This document shows positions 35,629 to 46,106 of a DNA stretch of 64,000 nt, piece after piece. The stretch's first letter is position 1, and each line of letters opens with the position of its first letter. Location of the stretch: contig CANGIY010000002.1 in NCBI GenBank assembly GCA_947454235.1, positions 124,001 through 188,000 on the forward strand, read 5' to 3'. The notes under the pieces are model-generated. The model ran no database searches, was not told where the DNA came from, and was given only the letters and a program-made list of their open reading frames with translations. This DNA comes from Chitinophagaceae bacterium (GTDB lineage Bacteria > Bacteroidota > Bacteroidia > Chitinophagales > Chitinophagaceae). The position numbers were made by a program, and so were the translations under genes.

Positions 35629-38600
35629 TTAGCGCTCAAGCACTATCTTTTGATGAAATACTGCAGTGCCTGCTTGTACTTGCACCATGTAAGTGCCTGA
35701 AGTCAGATTATCAAGTTGAATTGAAATCTCATTTCCCTTGTTGTTTTCAACGGCCTGAGTCATTACTGTATGTCCTAACAGGTCAGTGATTGTTACTTGA
35801 ACATTGGTCTCATTTGCTGGAACTTTCACATTGAACATACCAGTCGTAGGGTTAGGGTAAACCTCAAACGTGCCTGTGTTTTCAATAGTAGCTATTGCTG
35901 TACCGCACAAAGAAGCTGGTTTTACCCAAACGTAGTAAATACCAAACTGAACGCCACAAGGACCAGAAACAGCATAAAGAACTGTATCCCAGCCTGAGTT
36001 AGCCGCGATTATCATACCATCAGCAGAAACTGTAACATTAGAATTATATGCACTCCATGCACCAAACGGAACAGGAGCTGTCAAATAAGAAGTATCGCCA
36101 ACACACATGGTATCGTTAGGGCCTAGAACGCCAGAACTAAATGAACCATAAATTGAATCATAGTAAGTAGCTGAAGTAGTTCCGCAACCATTAGTTACAT
36201 CGTAGTAAACGGTATCAATACCCATTGAAAGCCCCCTTAACACACCTCCAGTAGAAATTGAAGCGTGTGTATTGCTCACCCTCCAAGTACCCCCTGAAAC
36301 AGTCTCAGACAATAAAGTTGGGCTACCAACACAAACTCTGGTTTCACCTGAAATCACACCCGGATAAGGGTATGAGTTAACAGTGATTGTTCTAGCCGCT
36401 GAAACAGTTCCACATACATTTGTTACAGCATAAACGATATTTACTGTACCAGTACTTACGCCAATTACACTACCGGTTGTAGTTACTGAAGCAATCGCTG
36501 CATTTCCGGTTCCCCAAACACCACCTGCTGTGGTATCAGTAAGCGTAATTGTATCGCCAACACAAACACTAGCAGGGCCTGAAATTACTCCAGCAAAAGG
36601 ACTAGGATTTACAGTAAACGTCATAGTTGCGTGAGACGTACCACAAACACCAGTTACAGAATAAGAAATGATAGTTGTTCCTCCGCTAAGTCCGTACACA
36701 ACACCAGCAGAAGAAACTGTAGCAACTGAAGTAGCAGAACTGCTCCATGTACCACCAGTAACTGTCTCACCCAATGTTGCAGTTGAACCAGGACAAACTG
36801 TAGAGATGCCTGTGATATAACCGGCATCGGTAGCCGTATAGACTGTAATTGCACGAATAACAGCAGCAGAACCACAAGCACCTGTTATTGAATAAGTAAT
36901 AGTTGCTGAACCGGCAACTAAGCCACTTACGACACCTGTTGTAGGATCAACACTAGCTACTGAAGAAGCGCTACTGCTCCATGTACCACCACTTGTACTG
37001 TTGGTGAGTGTAATGGTGCTTCCTGTACATACAAATGATGGACCAGAAATTGAGCCAAGGGTTGGGGTAGTACTTACAGTTACCGGGTAACCTACACCTG
37101 CTGAACCGCAAGCATTAGTCAATGTATATGAAATATTAGTAGTACCTGTAGTTAAACAAGTAACGTTACCAGAACCATCGACAGTAGCAACAGAAGTAGT
37201 AGCACTACTCCAAGTACCACCAGTAGTAGTTTCAGAAAGTGTGATAGAAGAACCCGCACAACCTGTTGAAGGACCAGTAATTGCAGCTATTGAAGAACTA
37301 GAAGGTGCTGTAATAACGGTCATAGGATATGTGGCAGTTGCTGTGCCGCATGAATTAGTTACTGTGTATGAAATTGTTACGCTACCATTTGAAATACAAG
37401 CCACAACGCCTGATGCATCGACACTAGCAACTGAAGTTGAACTGCTGCTCCAAGTACCGCCAGTTGCAGTTTCTGATAAAGTTACAGTAGCTGAAGTACA
37501 ACCCGTAGAAGAACCGGAAATTGTACCCGCATTAGGTAATGGATTAACTGTTACGGCATAAGTAGCAGATGCTGTACCACAAGAAGCAGTTACAGTGTAT
37601 GAGATATTGATTGAACCACCGGCTACACCATAAACGTTGCCGGAAGCATCAACAGTTGAAATAGCAGTGTTAGAGCTTGACCAAGTACCTCCCGTTGTAG
37701 TTTCTGATAGGGAAATTGATGCTCCTTGGCAAACTGAAGACGGACCGCTTATCGAACCTGCCGACGGAGTAGAGTTAACTGTAATTATTTGGCTTGCAGC
37801 ATAAACACCGCAAGTGTTTGTGACAGTATAGCTTATTGTAGAAGTACCAGAAGCTACTCCGCCTACGATACCCGATGCATTAACTGTAGCAATTGAAGTT
37901 GTTGTGCTGCTCCATGAACCGCCTGTGGTAGCATCAGTATACGAAGTAGTTGCACCTGTACACAATGTAGTTGCCCCTGATATTGCAGCAACAGAAACTG
38001 GTGCTTCTATTGTAATATTGAAACCTGCATGCCTAGTTCCGCAACTATTTGTAACAGAATAGAAAATACTATCAGTGCCTGCTGCCACACCATAAACGTT
38101 ACCAAATGCATCAACCGTTGCGATTGAAGTTGTCATGCTGCTCCAAGTGCCACCTGAAACAGTAGGAGACAATAAAGTAGAAGAACTTTCACAAATGGTT
38201 GATAAACCGCCAATTGTACCAGTAACTGGTAATGGGTTGACAGTAATAGTTGAATATGTAGATGCAGTACCACAAGAACCAGTTATTGAATAACTAATAT
38301 CGACGCTACCTCCAGCTACACCAAAAACATTACCTGATGCGTCAACTGTCGCTGTACCTGTACTACTGCTGCTCCATGTGCCACCTGTCGTCGCATCAGA
38401 AAGTGTAATAGATGCACCTTCACAAACAACAGATGCACCGAGAATTGTACCTGCCGATGGGGTAGTTGTTATTGTTACAGGGAATGTCGCATAATAAGTA
38501 CCGCATGAATTTGACTGTTGATAAGAAATAATAGTTGAACCCGTAGTCAAACCAGTTACCAAACCAGTTGATGAAACAGTAGCAACAGAAGTTGTTCCAC

Positions 38601-41600
38601 TGATCCATGTACCACCAGTTGCCGTTTCAGAAAGCGTTGCAGGGCTTGAAATGCAAATAGATGATGGACCAGAAATTACACCAGTATCTGGCAATGCAAT
38701 ACCTGTCATTGGATACGTAGCGGAAACAGAACCACAACTATTAGAAACTGTGTAACTAATAGTTGCTGAACCACCACCGGTGCCTGTTACAACGCCAGTT
38801 GATGAAACAGTAACAATTGATACATCACTGCTTGACCATGTGCCGCCTGTAGTTCCATCTGTAAGAGTTACACTTGAACCCGCACAAACAGACGCTGTAC
38901 CGGAAATTGAACCAGCAGTCGGCATCGGTAATATTGTCATGTCGAATGTTGTAGAAGCTGAACCACAAATTGAAACTGAATATGTGATTGTTACTGCACC
39001 TGCAGATACACCATAAACTGTTCCGCTTGCGTCAACAGTAGCACGGGCAGAACTGGAAGAAGACCAGGTACCACCAGCAACCGCTTCAGAAAGAGTAGTA
39101 GATGCAGTAGCACAAACAGTTGAAGAACCTGTAATAGTACCAGCCGATGATATTGGATTAACTGTCAATGTAAAGAATGCTGTATCGTCTCCGCATGAAG
39201 CAGAAGTTGTTATGTAACTTAATATTGAAGCGCCAGCTGCAACACCGCGGGCAACACCACCGGAACTTGTAATAGTTGCGATGGAAGTTGAACCACTCAC
39301 CCAAGTACCACCCGCATCACCTGAAGAGGTCATTGTTGTAGTCGCACCAATACAAACAGAAGATGAACCGGAAATAGACCCTGAATTTGGCGAACGGTTG
39401 ATAGTTACAGGTAATGTAGCATAAGCACTTCCGCAAGATGCAGAAGTAACAGTATAACTTATTGTTGCAGTACCAGAAGTATTGAAAGTAATGTCACCAG
39501 TGCTTGAATTCACAGTTGCTGCAGTTGAAGGAACTATTGACCAGGTACCGCCTGAAGTGCCTGTTGAATTTGTAAGCGTTGCTGAAGTACCCGTACAGTA
39601 TGTAGAAGCACCTGTAATTGAACCACCAGTTGGGGTTGTAGATACATTGACTATAAAAGTATCAGTTGCTGAACCACAAGAACCGGAAGTTACAGTATAT
39701 GAAATGATCGCAGAACCTGCTGCAACTCCGCCGCCTAAACCAGTGGTGCTGTTAATTGTCGCGATTGAAGAAGCTGATGACGACCAAGTACCAGTTCCTG
39801 ATGCGGTACCATCGAGCATAGCAAATGAAGAACCTGTACAAGTGTTATGAAAGCCTGTAATGCGACCAGCAGAAGGTGATGCGTTTACCGTCACTACATA
39901 GCGTGCAACCGAAGTGCCACAAGCGCCTGTTACAGTATATTTAATTGTATCAGTACCTGCCAAAACACCGGTAACGACACCCGAAGCGTCAACTGTCGCC
40001 ATAGATGTGAAAACACTCGACCATGAGCCACCTGTACCTGTTGTAGATAATGAAATTGTACTTCCTGTACATACTGAAGAAGGACCAGAAATTGTACCTG
40101 CACTAGGAGCCGCAATCACTGTTATTGGTAACACCGCTCTCGCTGTACCACAAGATGCTGAAGTTACTGTATAAATTACAGTATCAGTGCCGGCACTCAC
40201 CGTTGATAAAGTACCAGTAGTTGATCCTATTGTTGCGACTGACGAAGATGATGTGCTCCAGGTACCTGTGCCTGATGCACCAACAATAATGTAAGTTGGA
40301 GATGTGGTCAAACATACCGAAGTTGTTCCGGTTACTGCTCCTGCACTCGGGCTTGTGGCTGTTGTAATAGGATAGGCAGCATGTAGGGTGCCGCAGCTTC
40401 CAGTCACTGTGTAAATGACGGAGTCGCTACTTGCTCCTGAAGCAGTTACTACACCACCCGAAGTAATAGTTGCAGCAGTACCGAATGCTAAACTCCAGGT
40501 GCCACCTGAAGATGTTTCGGTATATGTTGCAGGAGAACCCGAACAAACTACTGATGGACCTGATATTGTGCCTGAACCAGTACCCGAAGTGACTACAATC
40601 GTGTCAATCGCGACCGCTGACCCACATCTGGTACTCGGTAATGTATAACTCACATACACTGTTCCGGCCGAAACTCCAGTAACAACACAGGAACCTCCCA
40701 CAGCGACTATGGTCGCAATAGATGCATCGGAGACCGACCATGATCCACCAAAAGAAGTATCTGTAATTGTAATGCTGGAAGTGCCGCAAATTGAATGACC
40801 TCCAGAAATTGCACCTACTGTTCGGGATGGAAGTACATAAACTGTTTTTGACGTTGAAGCGGTTCCACAACCATTAGTTACATTACACGTTATCGATGCA
40901 CTACCTGCATAAACCCCGGTAATAATACCAGTTATACTATCAACAGTTGCGATAGAAGTGGCACTCGAACGCCAAGTTGCAACACCACCGGTATATGTTG
41001 TGTCATAATACCTTAAAGTAGCTCCGGTACAAACAGTATCAGAAGTTGACCGAATTATACCAGCGGATGCCGGTGTAACTACTGCAAAAGTAAATCGCGC
41101 TGTGTCAGAACAACCACTTGAAGATACAATATATCGTATAGAATCGATACCCACTGAAACAGCATGGGCTACCCCGGTGGAAGTAATAGTAGCTACTGAT
41201 GTAACCATCGAAACCCATGTACCTCCGCTTGTTGAATCAAAGAAAGAACCTGTACCACTAGCGCAAATCGAAGTAGGGCCAGTAATCATACTTGCCCTAG
41301 GGCGTGAAATCACAGTATCAGAATAATATGCACTTGCAGTTCCACAACTTGTGGTTACAGAATATGTAAAGTTAGCAACACCTGCAGATATACCGGTAAC
41401 AACTCCGGTGCTTGTGATACTTGCAAAGGGAGCACCGCCACTCCATACACCACCACTACCCGTAGTACTTAAGCTAATAGTGCTGCCGGTACAAACATGG
41501 GTAGGACCTGAAATTGTTCCCGCCGAAGGTGATGATAATACTGATACAGTATGTGTCGTATATACAGAACCCAAAGTATAAGTAATAGTAGTGGTACCGA

Positions 41601-42375
41601 CACCAACCCCACGAACTATGCCAGCTGAAGAAACTGTAGCTACCGAAGTAGTTGAAGAAGACCATGAACCTCCGACTGTTGCTATAGAAAGCAGTATTGA
41701 ATCGCCGACGCACACACTCGAAGCACCTGTTATAGATGGAAGTGAAGTTGCACCCTCATCAATAGTCAAACTAACACCATTGTAAATATCTCCGGTATCA
41801 GCAGATGCATCGTTATTAACAGCATTGACTGTACCGAAGATAACTACAGAACCAGAACCAGCACTTGGGGCGGTCCATGGTATATCTTCCTGATAAACAG
41901 TAGCACCAGAACCGGCGCCACTACCAGAATATGGGTCTAGTGGACGACCATGTTCAATAACTGTAATTGGAGAGATTGTAGTATTTATACAGCCCGAAGG
42001 TAGTGTTGCACCCCAAGTTCCCATATCTATTGCACTTGGAGTACCTGCACCAGCAGCATCAACGCATGCAAGCTGGAAACCAAATTTTGGCAATGTAAAA
42101 GCTGACCTGTTGACAGCCCTGATGCGAATCGTATAATCGTGACCCGGAGAGTAAGTTGACACAGATACACCCGCAGAATCGAGCTCAACCGTTACGTCAA
42201 TATCCGTTGAGACTGCAGTATTGTGGCAACCAGTTGATCCATCACTACAACCTGGAATACCTGTTGTAGCACCTGTACCTTCCCAACTATGGGTTCCCGG
42301 ACCATCAGAGTAGCTCGATGTTAGGATGTTAAAAATTAGTAGAGTAATAGGTAAGAGAGTTAGTAACTTCTTCAT
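35629..42375 (-). CDS. Giant T9SS-secreted protein with 25 Ig-like (BIG2-type) modules
   Basis: 2248 aa from ATG 42375 (a TTG 9 nt upstream is also open). Signal peptide about 1-22. The N-terminal domain (about 25-205) begins with DGPGTHSWEGTG and CSDGSTGCH, as in choice-of-anchor-V/reelin-like domains of Bacteroidota. Then 25 tandem modules of ~78 aa: each has G-ISG-S-VC, a GGTWSSS-T-IATVD-SG-V-GV-AG strand pair typical of bacterial Ig-like group 2 domains, and a late T--CG, giving two conserved Cys per module. The end, TFEVYPNPTTGMFNVKV to the terminal KIVLER, is a type A T9SS sorting domain. Surface adhesin or structural role is inferred. No catalytic domain seen. Confidence 0.9.
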   Translation of the reverse strand: MKKLLTLLPITLLIFNILTSSYSDGPGTHSWEGTGATTGIPGCSDGSTGCHNTAVSTDIDVTVELDSAGVSVSTYSPGHDYTIRIRAVNRSAFTLPKFGFQLACVDAAGAGTPSAIDMGTWGATLPSGCINTTISPITVIEHGRPLDPYSGSGAGSGATVYQEDIPWTAPSAGSGSVVIFGTVNAVNNDASADTGDIYNGVSLTIDEGATSLPSITGASSVCVGDSILLSIATVGGSWSSSTTSVATVSSAGIVRGVGVGTTTITYTLGSVYTTHTVSVLSSPSAGTISGPTHVCTGSTISLSTTGSGGVWSGGAPFASITSTGVVTGISAGVANFTYSVTTSCGTASAYYSDTVISRPRASMITGPTSICASGTGSFFDSTSGGTWVSMVTSVATITSTGVAHAVSVGIDSIRYIVSSSGCSDTARFTFAVVTPASAGIIRSTSDTVCTGATLRYYDTTYTGGVATWRSSATSIATVDSITGIITGVYAGSASITCNVTNGCGTASTSKTVYVLPSRTVGAISGGHSICGTSSITITDTSFGGSWSVSDASIATIVAVGGSCVVTGVSAGTVYVSYTLPSTRCGSAVAIDTIVVTSGTGSGTISGPSVVCSGSPATYTETSSGGTWSLAFGTAATITSGGVVTASGASSDSVIYTVTGSCGTLHAAYPITTATSPSAGAVTGTTSVCLTTSPTYIIVGASGTGTWSTSSSSVATIGSTTGTLSTVSAGTDTVIYTVTSASCGTARAVLPITVIAAPSAGTISGPSSVCTGSTISLSTTGTGGSWSSVFTSMATVDASGVVTGVLAGTDTIKYTVTGACGTSVARYVVTVNASPSAGRITGFHNTCTGSSFAMLDGTASGTGTWSSSASSIATINSTTGLGGGVAAGSAIISYTVTSGSCGSATDTFIVNVSTTPTGGSITGASTYCTGTSATLTNSTGTSGGTWSIVPSTAATVNSSTGDITFNTSGTATISYTVTSASCGSAYATLPVTINRSPNSGSISGSSSVCIGATTTMTSSGDAGGTWVSGSTSIATITSSGGVARGVAAGASILSYITTSASCGDDTAFFTLTVNPISSAGTITGSSTVCATASTTLSEAVAGGTWSSSSSARATVDASGTVYGVSAGAVTITYSVSICGSASTTFDMTILPMPTAGSISGTASVCAGSSVTLTDGTTGGTWSSSDVSIVTVSSTGVVTGTGGGSATISYTVSNSCGSVSATYPMTGIALPDTGVISGPSSICISSPATLSETATGGTWISGTTSVATVSSTGLVTGLTTGSTIISYQQSNSCGTYYATFPVTITTTPSAGTILGASVVCEGASITLSDATTGGTWSSSSTGTATVDASGNVFGVAGGSVDISYSITGSCGTASTYSTITVNPLPVTGTIGGLSTICESSSTLLSPTVSGGTWSSMTTSIATVDAFGNVYGVAAGTDSIFYSVTNSCGTRHAGFNITIEAPVSVAAISGATTLCTGATTSYTDATTGGSWSSTTTSIATVNASGIVGGVASGTSTISYTVTNTCGVYAASQIITVNSTPSAGSISGPSSVCQGASISLSETTTGGTWSSSNTAISTVDASGNVYGVAGGSINISYTVTASCGTASATYAVTVNPLPNAGTISGSSTGCTSATVTLSETATGGTWSSSSTSVASVDASGVVACISNGSVTISYTVTNSCGTATATYPMTVITAPSSSSIAAITGPSTGCAGSSITLSETTTGGTWSSATTSVATVDGSGNVTCLTTGTTNISYTLTNACGSAGVGYPVTVSTTPTLGSISGPSFVCTGSTITLTNSTSGGTWSSSASSVASVDPTTGVVSGLVAGSATITYSITGACGSAAVIRAITVYTATDAGYITGISTVCPGSTATLGETVTGGTWSSSATSVATVSSAGVVYGLSGGTTIISYSVTGVCGTSHATMTFTVNPSPFAGVISGPASVCVGDTITLTDTTAGGVWGTGNAAIASVTTTGSVIGVSTGTVNIVYAVTNVCGTVSAARTITVNSYPYPGVISGETRVCVGSPTLLSETVSGGTWRVSNTHASISTGGVLRGLSMGIDTVYYDVTNGCGTTSATYYDSIYGSFSSGVLGPNDTMCVGDTSYLTAPVPFGAWSAYNSNVTVSADGMIIAANSGWDTVLYAVSGPCGVQFGIYYVWVKPASLCGTAIATIENTGTFEVYPNPTTGMFNVKVPANETNVQVTITDLLGHTVMTQAVENNKGNEISIQLDNLTSGTYMVQVQAGTAVFHQKIVLER
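35920..41745 (-). repeat. 25 tandem ~233-bp repeats encoding Ig-like modules
   Basis: Counted by eye from the translation: 25 successive units averaging ~78 codons, each with the pattern VC...GGTWSS...ATV...G-V-GV--GT--I-Y-VT--CG. Units in the C-terminal half are more alike (GGTWSSS repeated) than those at either end. The repeated composition keeps several antisense frames open, which are not genes. Confidence 0.85.
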
Positions 42376-42597
42376 ATTGTTCAAGTTCTGTTAACGAAAT
42401 TGTATACCTAAGTTAATTTAGCTTTAAAGGTAAAATTTTTGTGGTATTTGATAGAGTATTTTTTTTATAACTATGTGAAATATGTGATTGCAAAATGTGA
42501 AAAATAACACATGTGCGTCCATTCTATTTTATATTGTTTTCACCACACAAAAACATTACAAAAACTATTTGAACTGTACCGCTTAATTTTACCGCTT

Positions 42598-43719
42598 ATG
42601 AATCAAAATAGTTTCCTTTTTAAGGTATTTGTCTTCATTCGACCAGTGTTATACCCACTTGCATTGTTGTACGGTGTATTAATAAAATTGCGCAATAAAC
42701 TATATGATGTTAAGTTCTTCAATTCTATAGAGTTTAGTGTTCCGGTTATATGTGTTGGAAACCTTTCAACAGGCGGAACAGGTAAAACTCCACACATTGA
42801 ATACCTCATTGAACTATTGAACTGCCGCTATAGGGTGGCAACCATGAGCCGAGGCTATAAAAGAATGACACAAGGTTTTTTATTGGCAGAACAGGGTACT
42901 AATGCACTTCGAATAGGCGATGAACCTATGCAGTTTTTTATGAAATACCCCGAAGCAGTTGTTTGTGTGGCAGAAGAAAGACTCACAGGCATACCGAATT
43001 TATTGCAACGCCGCCCAGATGTTGAAGTGATTCTGCTCGATGATGCTTACCAACATCGCTCTGTAAAGGCAGGGCTCAATATATTGATCACTGACTATTC
43101 AAACCCTTTTTGGGAAGATCACATTTTGCCATTTGGTAATTTAAGAGAGGGCAGAGAATCAAAAAATAGGGCTGATGTAATTATTGTTTCTAAATGCCCT
43201 GCAAACCTCACTAAGGAACAAGCAAAAGAAATTGAGCAAAAGATAGGCGCCGAAAGCCATCAACAAGTGTTTTTTACCTGTATTGAATATGGCACTCCTT
43301 ATTACCCGGGGTCTAATGAGGTAGCAGACATTAAAGGCAAAAACATGGTATTAGTTAGCGGCATTGCTCGCCCAGAACCATTATTGAATTTTCTTAAGCC
43401 ACAGGCAGGCGACGTACATGTACTCACTTACCCCGACCACCATTATTTTGTGAACACTGATATAGAAGAAATTGCTGCTGCTTACAATAGCTGGACAGTG
43501 GACAATAAAATTATAGTAACTACAGAAAAAGACGCAACACGCCTTGCGTTACACGCTGAAGCTATCAATAAACTCAATTTACCAATTGCAGTTCAGCCCA
43601 TTAAAATGAGTGTACTATTCAATCAGGCCAACTTGCTTGATGAGATTGTCCTAAAATACATCGACCGCACCATCAATGAAGCCAATGATGATACGGTCGT
43701 TTTTGAAGAAATCGTATAA
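42598..43719 (+). CDS. lpxK: Tetraacyldisaccharide 4'-kinase
   Basis: 373 aa from ATG 42598; 29 codons upstream are open but lack family similarity. A hydrophobic N-terminus (VFIRPVLYPLALLYGVLIKL) anchors it to the inner membrane. P-loop CVGNLSTGGTGKTPHIEYL binds ATP, followed by ATMSRGYKR and LLDDAYQHRSV (the Asp-Asp-x-x-Gln-His block), with TTEKDATRL late in the sequence. It phosphorylates the 4' position of the lipid A disaccharide precursor. It ends 2 nt from the stop of the convergent dipeptidyl peptidase gene. Confidence 0.95.
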   Translation: MNQNSFLFKVFVFIRPVLYPLALLYGVLIKLRNKLYDVKFFNSIEFSVPVICVGNLSTGGTGKTPHIEYLIELLNCRYRVATMSRGYKRMTQGFLLAEQGTNALRIGDEPMQFFMKYPEAVVCVAEERLTGIPNLLQRRPDVEVILLDDAYQHRSVKAGLNILITDYSNPFWEDHILPFGNLREGRESKNRADVIIVSKCPANLTKEQAKEIEQKIGAESHQQVFFTCIEYGTPYYPGSNEVADIKGKNMVLVSGIARPEPLLNFLKPQAGDVHVLTYPDHHYFVNTDIEEIAAAYNSWTVDNKIIVTTEKDATRLALHAEAINKLNLPIAVQPIKMSVLFNQANLLDEIVLKYIDRTINEANDDTVVFEEIV

Positions 43720-43721
43720 CC

Positions 43722-45896
43722 TTAAAGGTTGTCTAGAATATAGTTGGTCATGCGCCTGTACAAATGCAAGCGTGTGTTTCCACCATAAATACCATGGTTT
43801 TTGTCGGGGTAGTACTCGCTGTCGTAGTCTTTATTGGCTTTAATAAGTGCTGTTGCCAACATCGCTGAATTCTGGAAATGCACATTATCATCAGCAGTAC
43901 CGTGAATGAATAGGAATTTGCCTTTCAATTTGTCAGCCATGAATTCCGGTGAATTTCCATCATATCCTTTAGCGTTTTCCTGAGGTGTACGCATGTAACG
44001 CTCAGTGTAAATATTATCGTAATAACGCCAGTTTGTAACCGGAGCTACAGCGATAGCAGTTTTGAAGATATCGGCACCCTTCATAATGCAAGTGCTGCTC
44101 ATAAAGCCACCATAGCTCCAACCCCAAATGCCAATGCGCGAACCGTCAACATAAGGTAGTTTAGCGAGGTTTTTAGCAACTGCAATTTGGTCGTCACTCT
44201 CGAATTTACCTAATTGCAAGTAAGTCTTCTTGCGGAATTCTTCGCCTCTTGCGCCGGTACCAGTACCATCAACGCAAACAATGATGTAGCCTTTTTCGGC
44301 AAGCAATTGGTGCCACCAGTAGTTGCCTACCGGGAACAGGTCTAATACTTGCTGCGAACCCGGGCCACTGTATTGGAACATCAGCACAGGGTATTTTTTA
44401 GTACGGTCGAAAGAAGGCGGAGTAATCATATACCCATTGAGTTGCTCTTCAACACCTTTTATCTTAATGAATTCTATACCACCAAGAGCATATTCTTTCA
44501 TCTTTTCTTTCAACGTTTCGTTTTTCTCTAATGTTCTGATAATCTTACCTTTTGAATCTCTCAAACGATAAACAGGTACAGAGTTCAGAGTAGAATACTT
44601 GTCCAGGAAGTAATTATTACCTTTACAAGGGGTTATTGAGTGCATTCCTTTTTCAGGGGTAATACAGTCATGACCATAACCACTGAATGTCACACAATAT
44701 AAATTACGTTGCATAGCCGAGCGAACCGCTGCTGTATAGTACACCAATTTGTTTTCAGCATCAACCGATGTAACACCGTCAACATCAAAATCGCCGGGTG
44801 TCAAACAAAGAATGTTCCTATCAACAAAATTGTATCTGTAAAGGTGGGTATGCCCGTCCTGGTCGCTGAGGAATATCATGCTTTTCCCATCTTTTACAAA
44901 CGTGAAAGCATCGTTGATGTCAATGAAGTATTTGTTCTTTTCAGTGTAAAAAGTACGTGTGCTTCCTGTTTTTGCACTGGCAAACATATAATCCAATTTA
45001 TTTTGCAACCTGTTGAGGCGCAAAATGCAAAGCTTACCACTTTCTTCAGTCCATTTAATTCTTGGGATGTAAATATCAGTGTTAGAACCCAATTCAGCAT
45101 TCACGTTTGTTTTGTGGGCTACATCAAAAATTTTGATTTGAATGATCGAGTTTTTCTCACCTGCTTTTGGGTACTTAAATGTATTATTTTCAGGATAAAG
45201 TCCTTTGTATATCGGCATTGTGTATTCAGGCACCTGAGATTCATCAAAACGATAATAGGCGATGTACTTGCTGTTTTTATTCCATTCAAAAGCCTTTGTA
45301 AACGAAAATTCTTCTTCGTACACCCAGTCGCAATTGCCGTTAATGATTTTGTTTTTTTCGCCGTCTCGGGTAACTTGGGTAAGTTCACCAGTTGATAGGT
45401 TTTTGATGAACAGGTTGTTTGATTTCACGAATGCAACCTGAGTTCCATCAGGCGAGAATGACGCATGAAGAATTTTGCCTGTGTCAACTTTCTGAACCTT
45501 TTTAGTGGCACGGTCGTACACATAAACATAGTGAAGTACCGACCTGCGATAAATATTTTCAGCATCGGTAAACAACATTATCTTATTCTCGTTTTCACTG
45601 AATTCGTAAGAGTCAAAGCTAATTTTTTTACCATCAAATTTGATTTCAGAATTATCGAAAATGGTGGTCAGCTTTTTGCCGCTCGCCAAATTGTAAACAA
45701 TGATTCGTTTTGTTGAATCTTCGGTATCCAATTGGGTGTACTCTTCACCACTTTTTAGTGCATTAAATCCGGGCACATCTTTGACCCTGAACGTGTTATT
45801 TTTATAAATATCCTCGAGCGTGATTTGTTTCTTAGAATCCTGCGCCCCTGCACAATAGCTGAATAAGGCCAGGATAGGGATAATTAAATACTTCAT
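43722..45896 (-). CDS. Dipeptidyl peptidase IV-like serine peptidase (S9B)
   Basis: 724 aa from ATG 45896. Signal peptide about 1-18 (MKYLIIPILALFSYCAGA). An eight-bladed beta-propeller spans ~50-460; the segment CDWVYEEEFSFTKAF carries the Glu pair (EE) that binds the substrate N-terminus, a DPP-IV hallmark. The alpha/beta-hydrolase domain (about 470-724) has GIWGWSYGGFMSS (nucleophile Ser), HGTADDNVHFQNS (Asp) and PDKNHGIYGG (His). It removes X-Pro dipeptides from peptides in the periplasm or at the surface. Monocistronic with a promoter box at 45915-45922. Confidence 0.94.
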   Translation of the reverse strand: MKYLIIPILALFSYCAGAQDSKKQITLEDIYKNNTFRVKDVPGFNALKSGEEYTQLDTEDSTKRIIVYNLASGKKLTTIFDNSEIKFDGKKISFDSYEFSENENKIMLFTDAENIYRRSVLHYVYVYDRATKKVQKVDTGKILHASFSPDGTQVAFVKSNNLFIKNLSTGELTQVTRDGEKNKIINGNCDWVYEEEFSFTKAFEWNKNSKYIAYYRFDESQVPEYTMPIYKGLYPENNTFKYPKAGEKNSIIQIKIFDVAHKTNVNAELGSNTDIYIPRIKWTEESGKLCILRLNRLQNKLDYMFASAKTGSTRTFYTEKNKYFIDINDAFTFVKDGKSMIFLSDQDGHTHLYRYNFVDRNILCLTPGDFDVDGVTSVDAENKLVYYTAAVRSAMQRNLYCVTFSGYGHDCITPEKGMHSITPCKGNNYFLDKYSTLNSVPVYRLRDSKGKIIRTLEKNETLKEKMKEYALGGIEFIKIKGVEEQLNGYMITPPSFDRTKKYPVLMFQYSGPGSQQVLDLFPVGNYWWHQLLAEKGYIIVCVDGTGTGARGEEFRKKTYLQLGKFESDDQIAVAKNLAKLPYVDGSRIGIWGWSYGGFMSSTCIMKGADIFKTAIAVAPVTNWRYYDNIYTERYMRTPQENAKGYDGNSPEFMADKLKGKFLFIHGTADDNVHFQNSAMLATALIKANKDYDSEYYPDKNHGIYGGNTRLHLYRRMTNYILDNL

Positions 45897-45914
45897 GTTT
45901 TTAAATTTGCCCTT

Positions 45915-45922
45915 CAAATATA
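45915..45922 (-). promoter_or_regulatory. -7 promoter element TATATTTG
   Basis: Exact TAnnTTTG on the minus strand, 18 nt before the DPP-IV-like ATG. Confidence 0.5.
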
Positions 45923-46055
45923 CTCTCTTTGTTAAGAATGTTATGTTCGTCGTTCATTTTCACGCAAAGTGGGGGAGTATACTTTCAATTTTCTGATAAT
46001 CATTTTTCTACTATTAACCCCGATATTCCCTGCACTCGAATATTAAACAAAAAAA

Positions 46056-46084
46056 GGTCGGGAAAACGTTTGGCTTTCCCGACC
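46056..46084 (-). terminator. Intrinsic terminator of the phosphohexomutase gene
   Basis: GGTCGGGAAA (46056-46065) pairs with TTTCCCGACC (46075-46084). Leftward it is followed by seven Ts (A run at 46049-46055). Confidence 0.88.
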
Positions 46085-46106
46085 GATATAGTTAAGTATT
46101 ATACTA

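Noticed and set aside
35920-41745. Possible CRISPR or satellite array because of regular ~233-bp spacing
   Set aside because: The units are diverged coding modules in one open frame without short identical repeats and spacers.
37241-41785. Several 60-120-aa plus-strand ORFs (e.g. 37241-37561, 39482-39850, 40415-40648)
   Set aside because: They are antisense to the Ig-module gene; their Val/Pro/Glu-rich repeated translations simply mirror the repeated sense codons and lack start signals.
42511-42597. 29-residue extension of lpxK
   Set aside because: The upstream stretch is Cys/His-rich without family similarity; the membrane helix and P-loop fit a start at 42598.
44709-45395. 228-aa plus-strand ORF
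   Set aside because: Lies wholly antisense within the DPP-IV homologue, whose propeller motifs are clear; its translation is Phe/Cys/Val-rich without domains.
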